64,000 nucleotides of DNA, from positions 1 to 64,000 of the forward strand of contig NZ_SRPJ01000003.1 in the NCBI RefSeq assembly GCF_004785665.1, given 5' to 3'. The position numbers were made by a program, and so were the translations under genes. Below the pieces are notes generated by a model. That model was given only the letters and a program-made list of their open reading frames with translations, was not told where the DNA came from and searched no databases. Shown piece by piece: positions 1 through 8,061 of the stretch. The first letter of the stretch is position 1. Each line of letters begins with the position of its first letter. Source of the DNA: Staphylococcus pragensis (GTDB taxonomy: Bacteria > Bacillota > Bacilli > Staphylococcales > Staphylococcaceae).

Positions 1-449
1 TTAAAACCTTTAATTACTTTAGCCATTGCTACCTTCGTTGAAGGTGCCTGATCTGTAATTACCTTTTGAGGTTTACCAAATTGTTTAATGAGACGTTTGA
101 TAAACGCATATGCTGAATGATTATCTCGTTGCTTACGCAACCAAATATCTAATGTATATCCCTCTGCATCAATGGCACGATATAAATAGCTCCATTTTCC
201 TTTTATTTTGATGTACGTCTCATCAATACGCCATTTGTAATTAGCTTTTTTATGCTTTTTCTTCCAAATTTGATATAAAATTGGGGCATATTCTTGAACC
301 CAACGGTAGACCGTTGAATGATGAACGTTTACACCACGTTCCCTTAATATTTCAGATATATCACGATAACTCAATGCATATCTTAGATAGTAGCCAACGG
401 CTACAGTGATAACATCCTTGTTAAATTGTTTATATCTGAAATAGTTCAT
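1..449 (-). CDS. tnp: IS431/IS257 transposase, C-terminus outside the window
   Basis: DDE-type transposase of the IS6 family. It starts with MNYFRYKQFNKD, and about 149 of the usual 224 residues are present. The N-terminal part holds the HTH region (YRDISEILRERGVNVHHSTV) and is followed by the catalytic core. The first catalytic Asp lies in WRIDETYIKIKGKW and the second in VITDQAPS. The third catalytic residue is beyond the left edge. No internal stop is seen, so this portion appears intact. Confidence 0.93.
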   Translation of the reverse strand, partial: MNYFRYKQFNKDVITVAVGYYLRYALSYRDISEILRERGVNVHHSTVYRWVQEYAPILYQIWKKKHKKANYKWRIDETYIKIKGKWSYLYRAIDAEGYTLDIWLRKQRDNHSAYAFIKRLIKQFGKPQKVITDQAPSTKVAMAKVIKGF

Positions 450-490
450 ACAGAAGACTCCTTTTTGTTAAAATTATACTATAAATTCAA

Positions 491-505
491 CTTTGCAACA
501 GAACC
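491..505. repeat. IS431 terminal inverted repeat
   Basis: CTTTGCAACAGAACC is the reverse complement of the well-known IS431/IS257 end GGTTCTGTTGCAAAG. It fixes the IS boundary and shows that upstream start codons of the next gene would lie inside the IS. Confidence 0.93.
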
Positions 506-528
506 ATAAATGTAATGGAGAGGATAAT

Positions 529-1500
529 ATGAAAGAATTAGAAAAAATACTTGAAGATCCAAAGGTGTCAGAAGATGTAAAAAGAACAGTGCAATCAATG
601 AATAAAGATGGTATGCAATTATTAAATGATTACTATGATGAAAATTCTAATTTTTATCAACGAGCTCAACCTGAGCTTATTGCAAATAAATTCTATGCAG
701 ATCCAAGTAAAATTAAAAATTTATATCATTATACTACCTATGAAGCATTTGAAAAAATTCTATCTTCATCTACTTTTTTAATTGGATCAATTCACTATAT
801 GAATGATGATAAAGAAATTAAATATGTATATGAGTTAATGAAAAAGGAATTGAAATTATTGGAGGCACCTAATGATATAATCCTCAAATTAGAAGAACTA
901 AATACTATTTTGCCAGATGATGTATATGTTTGGTCTTTTAGTGAAAATGATTATTCACAAGCGTTATCAAATTATGGTGATATTGCTCTAGGATTTGATA
1001 GTCAGGGAATAATGGAGCAACTTGCAAGTTATTACTCAAAGGGCAAGAAAACACTTGATGAATATACAGTTGGTAATGCATATGTTTTTCCTGTAAAAGT
1101 GGAATATGATTATGAAGTACAGTCTAAATATATTAAAGCTTTAGCTCATGCTTGGTTGGTCGCTCATGATAATTTTAAATATGACCCTGATGATATGGAA
1201 GTAATAATAGGGAGTATAGTACAAGCACTGCATTTCTTTTCATTAGTGTTCAAAAATCCGTATTTAAGACAAGAAGAAGAAATTAGATACATTATTTTCA
1301 ACATTAATGAGGATAATCTATTAAAGCCTGAATTGTATATGAATAGTAAACCATTCACAACTTGTAGATTAACACATGAAATGTTAAAAGAAGTAATCAT
1401 TAATCCTAAAAGTCAAAAAAATTTAAACGATGTAAGCACAATGCTTAATAGGGAAGGTTTTACTAGAACTTCAGTCAATATGAGTAAATTACCTTACTAA
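529..1500 (+). CDS. DUF2971 family protein
   Basis: This 323-aa soluble protein has the DUF2971 signature near residues 55-95: LYHYTTYEAFEKIL, then an MND motif (HYMNDDKEIKY). A later VWSFSEN and GDIALGFDSQG segment is also typical. The family is widespread, often sits in accessory and defence-rich islands, and has no settled function. I chose the ATG at 529 because GGAGAGG lies at a good distance before it and because earlier in-frame codons fall in or touch the IS431 end. With the insertion so close upstream, the native promoter may have been replaced by the IS end. No membrane segment or signal peptide is seen. Confidence 0.8.
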   Translation: MKELEKILEDPKVSEDVKRTVQSMNKDGMQLLNDYYDENSNFYQRAQPELIANKFYADPSKIKNLYHYTTYEAFEKILSSSTFLIGSIHYMNDDKEIKYVYELMKKELKLLEAPNDIILKLEELNTILPDDVYVWSFSENDYSQALSNYGDIALGFDSQGIMEQLASYYSKGKKTLDEYTVGNAYVFPVKVEYDYEVQSKYIKALAHAWLVAHDNFKYDPDDMEVIIGSIVQALHFFSLVFKNPYLRQEEEIRYIIFNINEDNLLKPELYMNSKPFTTCRLTHEMLKEVIINPKSQKNLNDVSTMLNREGFTRTSVNMSKLPY

Positions 1501-1544
1501 TGTATTAATTATAAGTAATTAAAAGGGAAAGTTTAGAATCCATG

Positions 1545-1892
1545 TTATATTTTATTTCTAAACGGTTTATTTTTCCACCTATAAAATTGGGTTTTGGAAT
1601 ATATATAACTTCTAAAATTAGATTTATGTTATATCTTGACTTCAATTCTTTTACTAACTCAATAACTATTTCTGGTACCACTTTCTTTCTAATTCCTTGT
1701 ACTTTTTTTAAATCTCAATTTCTACACCATTTCCACGAAGTATCAGCTCGCGATTTAATTTTTATATTAGTTTATCCATTATTTCTTTTCTGCTGTATCT
1801 ATTTTGCTTCATTTCTACTACTTTATCTTTTGTTTCAACTGAATAAGAGGCTCTGTTCATAGAAAAAACACCTCTATATAAAATGAATTTAT
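1545..1892 (-). pseudogene. Decayed IS3-family (IS150 group) remnant, orfA plus start of orfB
   Basis: On the minus strand this stretch aligns by eye with the right half of the intact IS3 copy at 2694-3962. Shared parts include the start region (complement of TTCATAGAAAAAACACCTC), the TACAAGG motif after a run of seven A, and the beginning of orfB. Frames are broken by many substitutions and small indels. The open plus-strand frame over the same bases is only a shadow. The remnant ends exactly where the left end of a second copy begins at 1893. Confidence 0.75.
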
Positions 1893-2088
1893 GGCACTGA
1901 ACCCTTAAAATGGGAACTTAATAAAAACACTATGTTCTAGGCTGCTAATTCTCTGTATTTTACAGGGGATAAGTAGCCTAGTTTTTGTTGAATTCGATTA
2001 TTATTATAGTTTTTAATGTATTTTCGACAATATCTATTACAATATGATTAGAGTTATTAAGCTGATTATTGATGTAAAAAGTTTCAGA
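1893..2088 (-). pseudogene. Left-end fragment of an IS3-family element (transposase C-terminus)
   Basis: This segment is almost identical to the left end of the intact copy (2694-2889), including the terminal sequence GGCACTGAACCCTTAAAAT and the codons for the last residues of OrfB. Similarity stops abruptly at about 2088, where an alcohol dehydrogenase coding fragment begins. The junction looks like an old insertion followed by an internal deletion. Confidence 0.85.
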
Positions 2089-2211
2089 TCTGAACATCAT
2101 ATCGCCCCACAAATTGAATTAATTACAGCAGATGACATTGATAACGCTTATGAAAAAGTGCTGTCATCAAAAGTGAAGTATCGATTTGTGATTGATATCA
2201 GTACAATGTAA
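2089..2211 (+). pseudogene. C-terminal fragment of a zinc-dependent alcohol dehydrogenase (YahK/cinnamyl-alcohol type)
   Basis: About 39 codons remain in one open frame ending at TAA 2209-2211. They read HHIAPQIELITADDIDNAYE, then KVLSSKVKYRFVIDIS. This matches the C-terminus of YahK-type NADP alcohol dehydrogenases, which end in a ...IELIxADxINxAYExxLxxxVKYRFVID pattern. The whole catalytic and Rossmann part is missing, removed by the adjoining IS fragment. It is a scar with no expected function. Confidence 0.75.
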
Positions 2212-2478
2212 ACGTAAAGGAAAAAGAGTAGAATACACTTTGAATTTAACATACCACTACGAGGCCCAATAGACGCTCCATTGTTTCATTATAAGATGAT
2301 TCGATGCGTCATCTTATAACAAGAATTATCGTGTTTCATAAATGTATAATCATACTACGTTATTAATATATTTTTTTTGAGATAAATGTTTATAACGATA
2401 GTATTGTGGTAGATAACAAATATAGGAAGTCAAAGTAACTCACATATTAAAAAATTAACTTGAAAGGAGCTTGTTATA

Positions 2479-2622
2479 ATGAGTTTTGTAGATAAAGCAA
2501 AAGATGCAGCTGAAAAATTTAAAAATAGTGATAATGAACAAGTAAATAAAGTAAAAGATCAAATTAATGAATACACTGGTGGAGAAAAACACGATAATAA
2601 AGACAAAAAAGATGACAAATAA
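2479..2622 (+). CDS. Small charged protein, MT0933-like/CsbD-like
   Basis: This 47-aa hydrophilic protein begins MSFVDKAKDAAEKF and continues with NKVKDQINEYTGGEKHD and a Lys/Asp-rich tail. The pattern (F-x-DKAKD at the start, then a TGG-K motif) resembles small MT0933-like (Rv0909 antitoxin-type) proteins and, more loosely, CsbD stress proteins. No partner toxin is adjacent. AAGGAG lies 9 bases before the ATG, and a clear terminator follows at 2632. A weak sigma-B-like element (GTTTAT, about 14 bases, GGTAGA) occurs near 2387. Function is not inferred beyond small stress or antitoxin-like. Confidence 0.6.
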   Translation: MSFVDKAKDAAEKFKNSDNEQVNKVKDQINEYTGGEKHDNKDKKDDK

Positions 2623-2631
2623 TTGATTTTG

Positions 2632-2659
2632 AGTGATGACTGAGTTCATCACTTTTTTT
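2632..2659 (+). terminator. Rho-independent terminator after the small charged protein
   Basis: The hairpin arms AGTGATGA and TTCATCACT are followed by seven T residues, ten bases after the stop codon. Confidence 0.8.
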
Positions 2660-2778
2660 GTTTTAACCTAAACTAATAAAAGGCTGGGATTTAGGCACTG
2701 AACCCTTAAAATGGGAACTTAATAAAAACACTATGTTCTAGGCTGCTAATTCTCTGTATTTTACAGGAGATAAGTAGC

Positions 2779-3579
2779 CTAGTTTTTGTTGAATTCGATT
2801 ATTATTATAGTTTTTAATGTATTTTCGACAATATCTATTACAATATGATTAGAGCTATTAAGCTGATTATTGATGTAAAAAGTTTCAGACTTTAGCGAGG
2901 AATGAAAACTTTCTATCGGGGCGTTATCAGCAGGTGTTCCCTTTCGGGACATACTTCTGATAATGCCTTTTTCTTCGCATAATTGATAATAAGCATAAGA
3001 TGTATAAACGCTGCCTTGATCACTATGTAATATACACCCCTCGGGTATATCGATTTGATTTAATGTATCATTAACTAAACTTTGGTCTTGTTTATCATCT
3101 ATTTTATACGCCACAATTTCTCCGTTATAAATATCCATTATCGAAGATAAATACAACATAGAATGACCAAATGGTAAATAAGTAATATCGGTTGTTAATA
3201 CTTCCATGGGACAACTCGCTTTAAATTGTCTTTGTAATAAATTGTCAGTTTTATAATACGGTTTACCTATCCTTGTCGTCTTTTTAGGTCTAACTCGGCA
3301 GTTCAAATGATGCTTCTGCATAATTCTCTGTACTCTCTTATGATTAATTGGTGATGTATAACATTGATTAATCAGTGCTGTAATCTTACGATAACCGTAG
3401 GTATAGTGGTTAGCTTCACATAATTCAATAACTTTTTGTGTTACAGTATCATTTTTATAGGTTTTGTTTTTCCATCGGTAATATGTTGATTTAGGTATGT
3501 TTAATACTTCTAGTATCAATTTGATTGAATAGTTTCCTTTTAATTGATCCACTAAATCTATGACTACTGTTGATACCAC
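2779..3579 (-). CDS. IS3-family transposase OrfB (integrase core)
   Basis: The 266-aa frame carries an HTH_21 segment (KSTYYRW...YGYRKIT) and the rve DDE core. Catalytic residues are D in TTDITYLPF, D in LHSDQGSVYTS, and E in the region NAPIESFHSSLKSE. The frame is open from 3609, so it is probably made as an OrfA-OrfB fusion by a -1 shift rather than from the MVSTVV start. The C-terminal residues match the fragment at 1893-2088. Confidence 0.88.
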   Translation of the reverse strand: MVSTVVIDLVDQLKGNYSIKLILEVLNIPKSTYYRWKNKTYKNDTVTQKVIELCEANHYTYGYRKITALINQCYTSPINHKRVQRIMQKHHLNCRVRPKKTTRIGKPYYKTDNLLQRQFKASCPMEVLTTDITYLPFGHSMLYLSSIMDIYNGEIVAYKIDDKQDQSLVNDTLNQIDIPEGCILHSDQGSVYTSYAYYQLCEEKGIIRSMSRKGTPADNAPIESFHSSLKSETFYINNQLNSSNHIVIDIVENTLKTIIIIEFNKN

Positions 3580-3605
3580 TTCCTTTCCAATGCCTTGTAC
3601 TTTTT

Positions 3606-3878
3606 TTAAATATCCAATTCTATATCTTTTCTCTTATTTTCTAATTTTAATTGTTCTACTTCTGACAGCTCTTCTAATCCTTTACCGTAGGTATATTGTT
3701 TACCAACGTGTTGTGAAAATCTATAACTTTCCCCATTTTGATACCATCGCCACCAAGTTTTCACTTGTGTTCTATTTCTAATATTTAATTCTTCCATAAT
3801 TTCTTTTGTTGAAAATCCTGCTGTTTTCATTTCAACAGCTTTATACTTTGTTTCTACTGAATAAGCAACTCTTTTCAT
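3606..3878 (-). CDS. IS3-family transposase OrfA (HTH)
   Basis: This 90-aa protein has a helix-turn-helix of the transposase_8/IS150 type (YKAVEMKTAGFSTKEIMEEL, WWRWYQNGE) and a C-terminal basic coiled stretch (QLKLENKRKDIELDI). Its stop TAA overlaps a run of seven A residues, and OrfB lies in the -1 frame across that run, as in programmed frameshifting of IS3 elements. The start ATG at 3878 is preceded by GGAGG. Confidence 0.85.
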   Translation of the reverse strand: MKRVAYSVETKYKAVEMKTAGFSTKEIMEELNIRNRTQVKTWWRWYQNGESYRFSQHVGKQYTYGKGLEELSEVEQLKLENKRKDIELDI

Positions 3879-4063
3879 AGAAAAAACACCTCCGCATGAT
3901 TCATTTTAATATGAATTCAACGAAAGTGTTTTATATAATTCCCACTAATTGGGGTCAGTCCAATAATGTCATGGCTTTTTATATTGAAAAAACATGCGAT
4001 AATTTGTTCCCAAATGTCCTTATAGTTGTACCAATATCTGTAATAGAACACTAGAAACTTGGT

Positions 4064-4492
4064 TTAACCTTTCCTTTTCGTAAATAAATGTAAAGATATA
4101 CCATAAGGATCTCTTACATAACCATAACCTTCAGTATAGAACTCTGGGCTGAATGCTTTTAATACTTCACTGCCTTTTTCTATTAACTGGTCATACACAC
4201 ACTTAGTTTCTTCTACATGGTCAAAAGTAATACAAAGCGATATATTATTACCTTGGGTTATAGGTAAACCTTCGGTATCATCCGCAATCATAATTTTTAT
4301 ATCTCCAAATTGAAGTACACATTGATCAATTTTATTTAAATCTTTTTTATCGATATTAAGTTGCTTATCTGTCGGTCTATCCTTGATACGTTGGATATAC
4401 AGTGTTTTAGCGCCAAACAGCTCTTCATACAACCTTTTCAAACCATCTGCATTTTCTATAATTAAAAAATAGGGACTTACTTGAAAATTCAT
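4064..4492 (-). CDS. VOC-superfamily (PhnB/glyoxalase-like) protein
   Basis: This 142-aa protein has the beta-alpha-beta-beta-beta layout of single-domain VOC proteins. It opens with SPYFLIIENADGLKRLYEELFGAK, shown here in two motifs: SPYFLIIENADG and YEELFGAK. It ends with a typical GYGYVRDPYGISLHLF motif. Such proteins act as small-molecule isomerases, dioxygenases or drug-binding (resistance) proteins, and the substrate cannot be read from the sequence. It is divergent from the WYL-type regulator at 4572, and a dyad sits between them, so the regulator probably controls it. A GGAGG-type RBS (complement of TCCTCC) precedes the ATG. Confidence 0.8.
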   Translation of the reverse strand: MNFQVSPYFLIIENADGLKRLYEELFGAKTLYIQRIKDRPTDKQLNIDKKDLNKIDQCVLQFGDIKIMIADDTEGLPITQGNNISLCITFDHVEETKCVYDQLIEKGSEVLKAFSPEFYTEGYGYVRDPYGISLHLFTKRKG

Positions 4493-4535
4493 AGTTTTTC
4501 CTCCTTAAATTTGTTATAAATAAGTATATACTGTA

Positions 4536-4558
4536 TTAGTGTCACCTATTGATACTAA
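4536..4558. promoter_or_regulatory. Candidate operator dyad between the VOC gene and the WYL regulator
   Basis: TTAGTGTCAC and TTGATACTAA form an inverted repeat (8 of 10 positions match), spaced by three bases, in the 79-bp divergent intergenic region. Its position fits autoregulation by the HTH protein encoded just downstream. Confidence 0.45.
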
Positions 4559-4571
4559 AAGGGGAATAATA

Positions 4572-5501
4572 ATGAAAAAATCTGTTAGATTATATCATAT
4601 GATTGAATACTGTAATAAAAAAAGGAATTTCAAGTTAAATGATTTAATGTCAGAATTTAATATTTCTCGTAGTACTGCTTTAAGGGATATAAAGGAAATT
4701 GAAGCATTAGGAGTGCCTTTATATAGTAGTACAGGGAAAAATGGCGGTTATATGACCATAGGTAATCGAAACCAAACGAAAATAGCAATCACAGACGAAG
4801 AATTGAAAGCTTTAGTATTTACACTTTCAAGTATCTCCAATGTTAGTAAGTTACCTTTTCAAACAGAATATCAAGAAATATTAAAAAAGTTATATAATAA
4901 TTCGAATAAAAAAGAATTGATAAACCAGTATAATGAGATATTTCAATATTTTAATGAAGATACATATCAGTTCAAAAGTTATAAGATATTTAATGAAATC
5001 ATTAGATTAACAATTGGTAGTAAGTCATTTAAAATCTGTTATTCACAAAACTACTTGAATGGTCAATATAAAGGTATTGGTATCTTATATAAAAATCAAA
5101 AGTGGTACTTCGTTGTTGTTAATATAGGATCAAAATTAGTGAAGTTGTTAAATATTTCTAAAATAAAAGAAGTATATGAAATAGGAGAAACTCAAGAATG
5201 TAATGAAATAACTATGCAGAATTTTCAACAGTTCATGATTGAAAACGAAAATACGATTGATATACAAATTAGAAGTAATATTATTGGATTAAATATCTTG
5301 AAAGGATACCTATGGAGTGACTATATGATTGAAAATATTAAAGAAGAGACATATTTGTTTAAATCAAAAGTGAACACGAAAGATATAGATTTTATAGCTA
5401 AATTAATAGTCACATGTGGTGCCAATGTCAAAGTAGAATCTCCTATTAGTTTGAAATATGCTGTTAAAACTGAATTAACCAAAATAATAAGTATGTACTA
5501 A
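4572..5501 (+). CDS. YafY-type transcriptional regulator (HTH_11 plus WYL-like)
   Basis: A 309-aa DNA-binding regulator. Residues 1-60 form an HTH_11/DeoR winged helix (FKLNDLMSEFNISRSTALRD, then IKEIEALGVPLYSS and GGYM). The C-terminal part resembles the WYL effector-binding region (YKNQKWYFVVVNIGSK). WYL proteins sense nucleic-acid-like or small ligands and are frequent in defence islands. I took ATG 4572, with AGGGG upstream, over the in-frame GTG at 4539 that would overlap the operator dyad. The divergent VOC gene is the likely target. Confidence 0.82.
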   Translation: MKKSVRLYHMIEYCNKKRNFKLNDLMSEFNISRSTALRDIKEIEALGVPLYSSTGKNGGYMTIGNRNQTKIAITDEELKALVFTLSSISNVSKLPFQTEYQEILKKLYNNSNKKELINQYNEIFQYFNEDTYQFKSYKIFNEIIRLTIGSKSFKICYSQNYLNGQYKGIGILYKNQKWYFVVVNIGSKLVKLLNISKIKEVYEIGETQECNEITMQNFQQFMIENENTIDIQIRSNIIGLNILKGYLWSDYMIENIKEETYLFKSKVNTKDIDFIAKLIVTCGANVKVESPISLKYAVKTELTKIISMY

Positions 5502-5600
5502 TAGCAAATTAATCTTAATTTTGATGAAAAAAGGTGGTAGTGCTACAGCATACATAAATAGTTATAATTAAATAAAGATGGGTCAATGAAGGTGAATTAA

Positions 5601-8027
5601 GTGAATAAAAATATTACAACTCTAAAATCTACTGAAAATACTATATATATGCAGTATACGGTTCATATTGATGATCAAATTATAAATAATATAAAAGAGT
5701 GTACCAAAAAGTTTAAAATTTTGCCTATGGAAAATAAAATTCCATTATCACCGTTGTTACAACCAGAATATGCAGGAGAGGTACAAGATTTTATTAGTAC
5801 ATATAGGCAGTTTATGATTAATTTTGGTAAAGTAATATTGGATAGTCAAGGCATAAAAATACAGTTTGAAAGTGAATCACTAAGTAGTATTCAACGAGGC
5901 ATTCAAGAACATTGTTACTTAAATAAGCGAACAAATGACATTGATGTGACTAAAGAATGGTATTTATGCAAATTTTCAAATCAAACATTAGAAGAGGACA
6001 AAAATCAATTGTATAATGCTTTAAAGCAACTCATGAATGATTCTAAAAATAAAAAGCAAGCTTTTCAAGAGGTGTTTAAGGTTCATATTGATATTTATCT
6101 CTACAATAAAGAAAAATCTGAATATAAGTATCAAGCATCTAGTTATTTCAATCTTGTAAAAGAAAATCCTAAAATAACTTATAAAAAAAGACATTTACAA
6201 GAGAAACAAGGGGTCAAGGGTACAACTTTCACGAACAAATTAAAATTATTGAACAAAATGTATGGTGTAGATGTTGCAAGATATCAGCCATTTTATAATT
6301 CTAATAATCCTGAATATGAAATTGATGAATTTGATGGAAGGTATATTACTCAAAGATCCAACTATGAGTTTAATAGACTCCAATATCAAGTTATAGAAAT
6401 TTTATCGAAAGTTCTCGATAAGCATCCATTACCAAAGTCAGATAATAATTATAAACATACTCCTACTATTGAAAAAGCAATATTAAGAGATGATTCCCAT
6501 AATTTTTATGAGTATTTTGAAGATATAATGAAAGAAATTATGAATATGGATAATTCTCCCTTACAGGAAAAATTATTGACTGATTTTACATATCAATCCC
6601 AATGTAGATGGTACTCTGAAAATAAAAAATTAAAATTGCAACTTGAAAGTTTTATGCATAAAGTTTTAGAGAGTAATTATTATGAGGGCAACAAATTATT
6701 GAGAATGATGTCTAACGCAATTGAAGAAACAATCAATGAGGCTAATGAAGATAAGTCACGTTTCAATTATTTTAAAGATTACTTTTTGACAGATGGTGGA
6801 GTGAAGAATTGGAAGCAAATTAGTGAGAATATTACTGAATTCAATGGTAAAGTTATTAACGATATCCAACATGAATATAATAAGCTACAGTCCAAGAATA
6901 CAAATCAAAATCAGAAACTAAACTTTGTTTATTTATATCATTGCTTTGAGTTTAGTAATAACGTAGTAAAAGCAAAAGATAATGAAAGTAAAAATTATAT
7001 CTTGTTTTTTGTAGATAAATATAAAATAAAGACACCATTTTTGGATCAATTATTAATAAATTGTTTGAATCAAGAAATAGGTCAGGAAAGTATTAACTAC
7101 AATATGCAAACAATGTTTGAAAAAGAAAGATACGATAGAAGTAGTACCATTGAAAAATTAGTAGCAACAAGCAAATTTAAGTATGAAAAAGATGATTCAG
7201 ATTTATTCAAACAACTTTTCAATGATGTTGAAAATTCAATAGACAGATATATACTCAATTTTACTCAAAATAAAGATGATCTAATTTACAATAAAGATAA
7301 AAGTAATGATGATAAAATTTTTATTGAAACGCCTTTTGGTGGGATAAACGAATCCGTTAAGCACCACGCCATTATAGATAGAAATACAGGAAAAATTATC
7401 AAAACGGGTGGCGCTATTACACATCCAGATGGTCCTATAAAAGCGGAAAACGGTTATATAGATAAAGATATTTATAATTCAACTGCTGATTTTTACAATA
7501 CTTACGTATACAAAAAAGGAATGCCTAAGTTTGAAACTGCCGACTCTGATGTACCAGAACAAAAATATAAAGAACTTTCAAAAATCGTAGGTAATTATTG
7601 GCAAAAAGAACAAGGATATGACAATGAGTCAAATCAATCAACATCAAATAACAACCAGTCTCAAAATAAAAAAGAAAATAATCAAACAGATAATGATAGT
7701 AAACAATCAACGAATGAAAATACAAAAAATGAACAAAACCGAGACAACATTGAAGAAGATAATAATAAATCAAATCAAAAACAAAATAATGAAGAACAGC
7801 AAGAAAATAGTAACGAGGAAGCTTCGCAAAATGAGGAACGTGAGGATCCAAATCAACAAATAGAACAATCATCTAGCGAAGATAAGCAAAATCCAGATGC
7901 AGCACAAGAAAATAATAACCAAAACAATGATGAAAATACTGATGGTAACAATTATGAAAATGAACAATCTCAAGATGTAGAATCAAAAAGTTCAGAAAAT
8001 GACAAAGAAACTTCAAAAGCTTCATAA
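5601..8027 (+). CDS. Uncharacterised 808-aa protein with long polar low-complexity tail
   Basis: I do not recognise this family. No signal peptide or membrane segment is visible, so a cytosolic location is likely. Residues 1-200 are mixed alpha/beta, 250-560 look mainly helical, and 570-670 form a compact region with KHHAIIDRNTGKIIK, ITHPDGPIKAENGYIDKDIY and FETADSDVPEQKYKEL. From about residue 675 to the end there is a roughly 135-residue tail very rich in Asn, Gln, Glu, Ser and Lys. The start is GTG 5601 with AAGGTG seven bases upstream. It is the first gene of a three-gene operon, with 34-35 base gaps, ending at the terminator at 9841. The SCC location suggests an accessory role. Confidence 0.75.
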   Translation: MNKNITTLKSTENTIYMQYTVHIDDQIINNIKECTKKFKILPMENKIPLSPLLQPEYAGEVQDFISTYRQFMINFGKVILDSQGIKIQFESESLSSIQRGIQEHCYLNKRTNDIDVTKEWYLCKFSNQTLEEDKNQLYNALKQLMNDSKNKKQAFQEVFKVHIDIYLYNKEKSEYKYQASSYFNLVKENPKITYKKRHLQEKQGVKGTTFTNKLKLLNKMYGVDVARYQPFYNSNNPEYEIDEFDGRYITQRSNYEFNRLQYQVIEILSKVLDKHPLPKSDNNYKHTPTIEKAILRDDSHNFYEYFEDIMKEIMNMDNSPLQEKLLTDFTYQSQCRWYSENKKLKLQLESFMHKVLESNYYEGNKLLRMMSNAIEETINEANEDKSRFNYFKDYFLTDGGVKNWKQISENITEFNGKVINDIQHEYNKLQSKNTNQNQKLNFVYLYHCFEFSNNVVKAKDNESKNYILFFVDKYKIKTPFLDQLLINCLNQEIGQESINYNMQTMFEKERYDRSSTIEKLVATSKFKYEKDDSDLFKQLFNDVENSIDRYILNFTQNKDDLIYNKDKSNDDKIFIETPFGGINESVKHHAIIDRNTGKIIKTGGAITHPDGPIKAENGYIDKDIYNSTADFYNTYVYKKGMPKFETADSDVPEQKYKELSKIVGNYWQKEQGYDNESNQSTSNNNQSQNKKENNQTDNDSKQSTNENTKNEQNRDNIEEDNNKSNQKQNNEEQQENSNEEASQNEEREDPNQQIEQSSSEDKQNPDAAQENNNQNNDENTDGNNYENEQSQDVESKSSENDKETSKAS

Positions 8028-8061
8028 ATATAAAAATATTATTATCAAAAGGAGTCTTTAA

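Larger units (their letters stand above)
1..505 (-). mobile_element. IS431/IS257 (IS6 family), partial, cut by the window edge
   Basis: This is one end of an IS431/IS257-type element. The transposase starts inside it and runs off the left edge of the window. Its terminal inverted repeat, read outward as GGTTCTGTTGCAAAG, sits at 491-505 and marks the exact end of the element. IS431 copies commonly flank segments of SCC islands and move by replicative transposition and recombination. The DUF2971 gene begins 24 bases beyond the end. Confidence 0.95.
2694..3962 (-). mobile_element. IS3-family (IS150 group) insertion sequence, apparently complete
   Basis: The element is about 1.27 kb with two overlapping transposase frames on the minus strand. 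Imperfect terminal repeats are visible: the left end reads GGCACTGAACCC...TGGGAACTTA, and the complement of the right end reads TGGACTGACCCC...TGGGAATTA. A second copy of its left end lies at 1893-2088 and a decayed relative at 1545-1892, so this element family has struck the island at least three times. Confidence 0.85.

Noticed and set aside
1542..1862. Plus-strand open frame of 106 codons
   Set aside because: It lies over a decayed minus-strand IS3 transposase remnant that aligns with the intact copy; the plus frame has no RBS and is a shadow.
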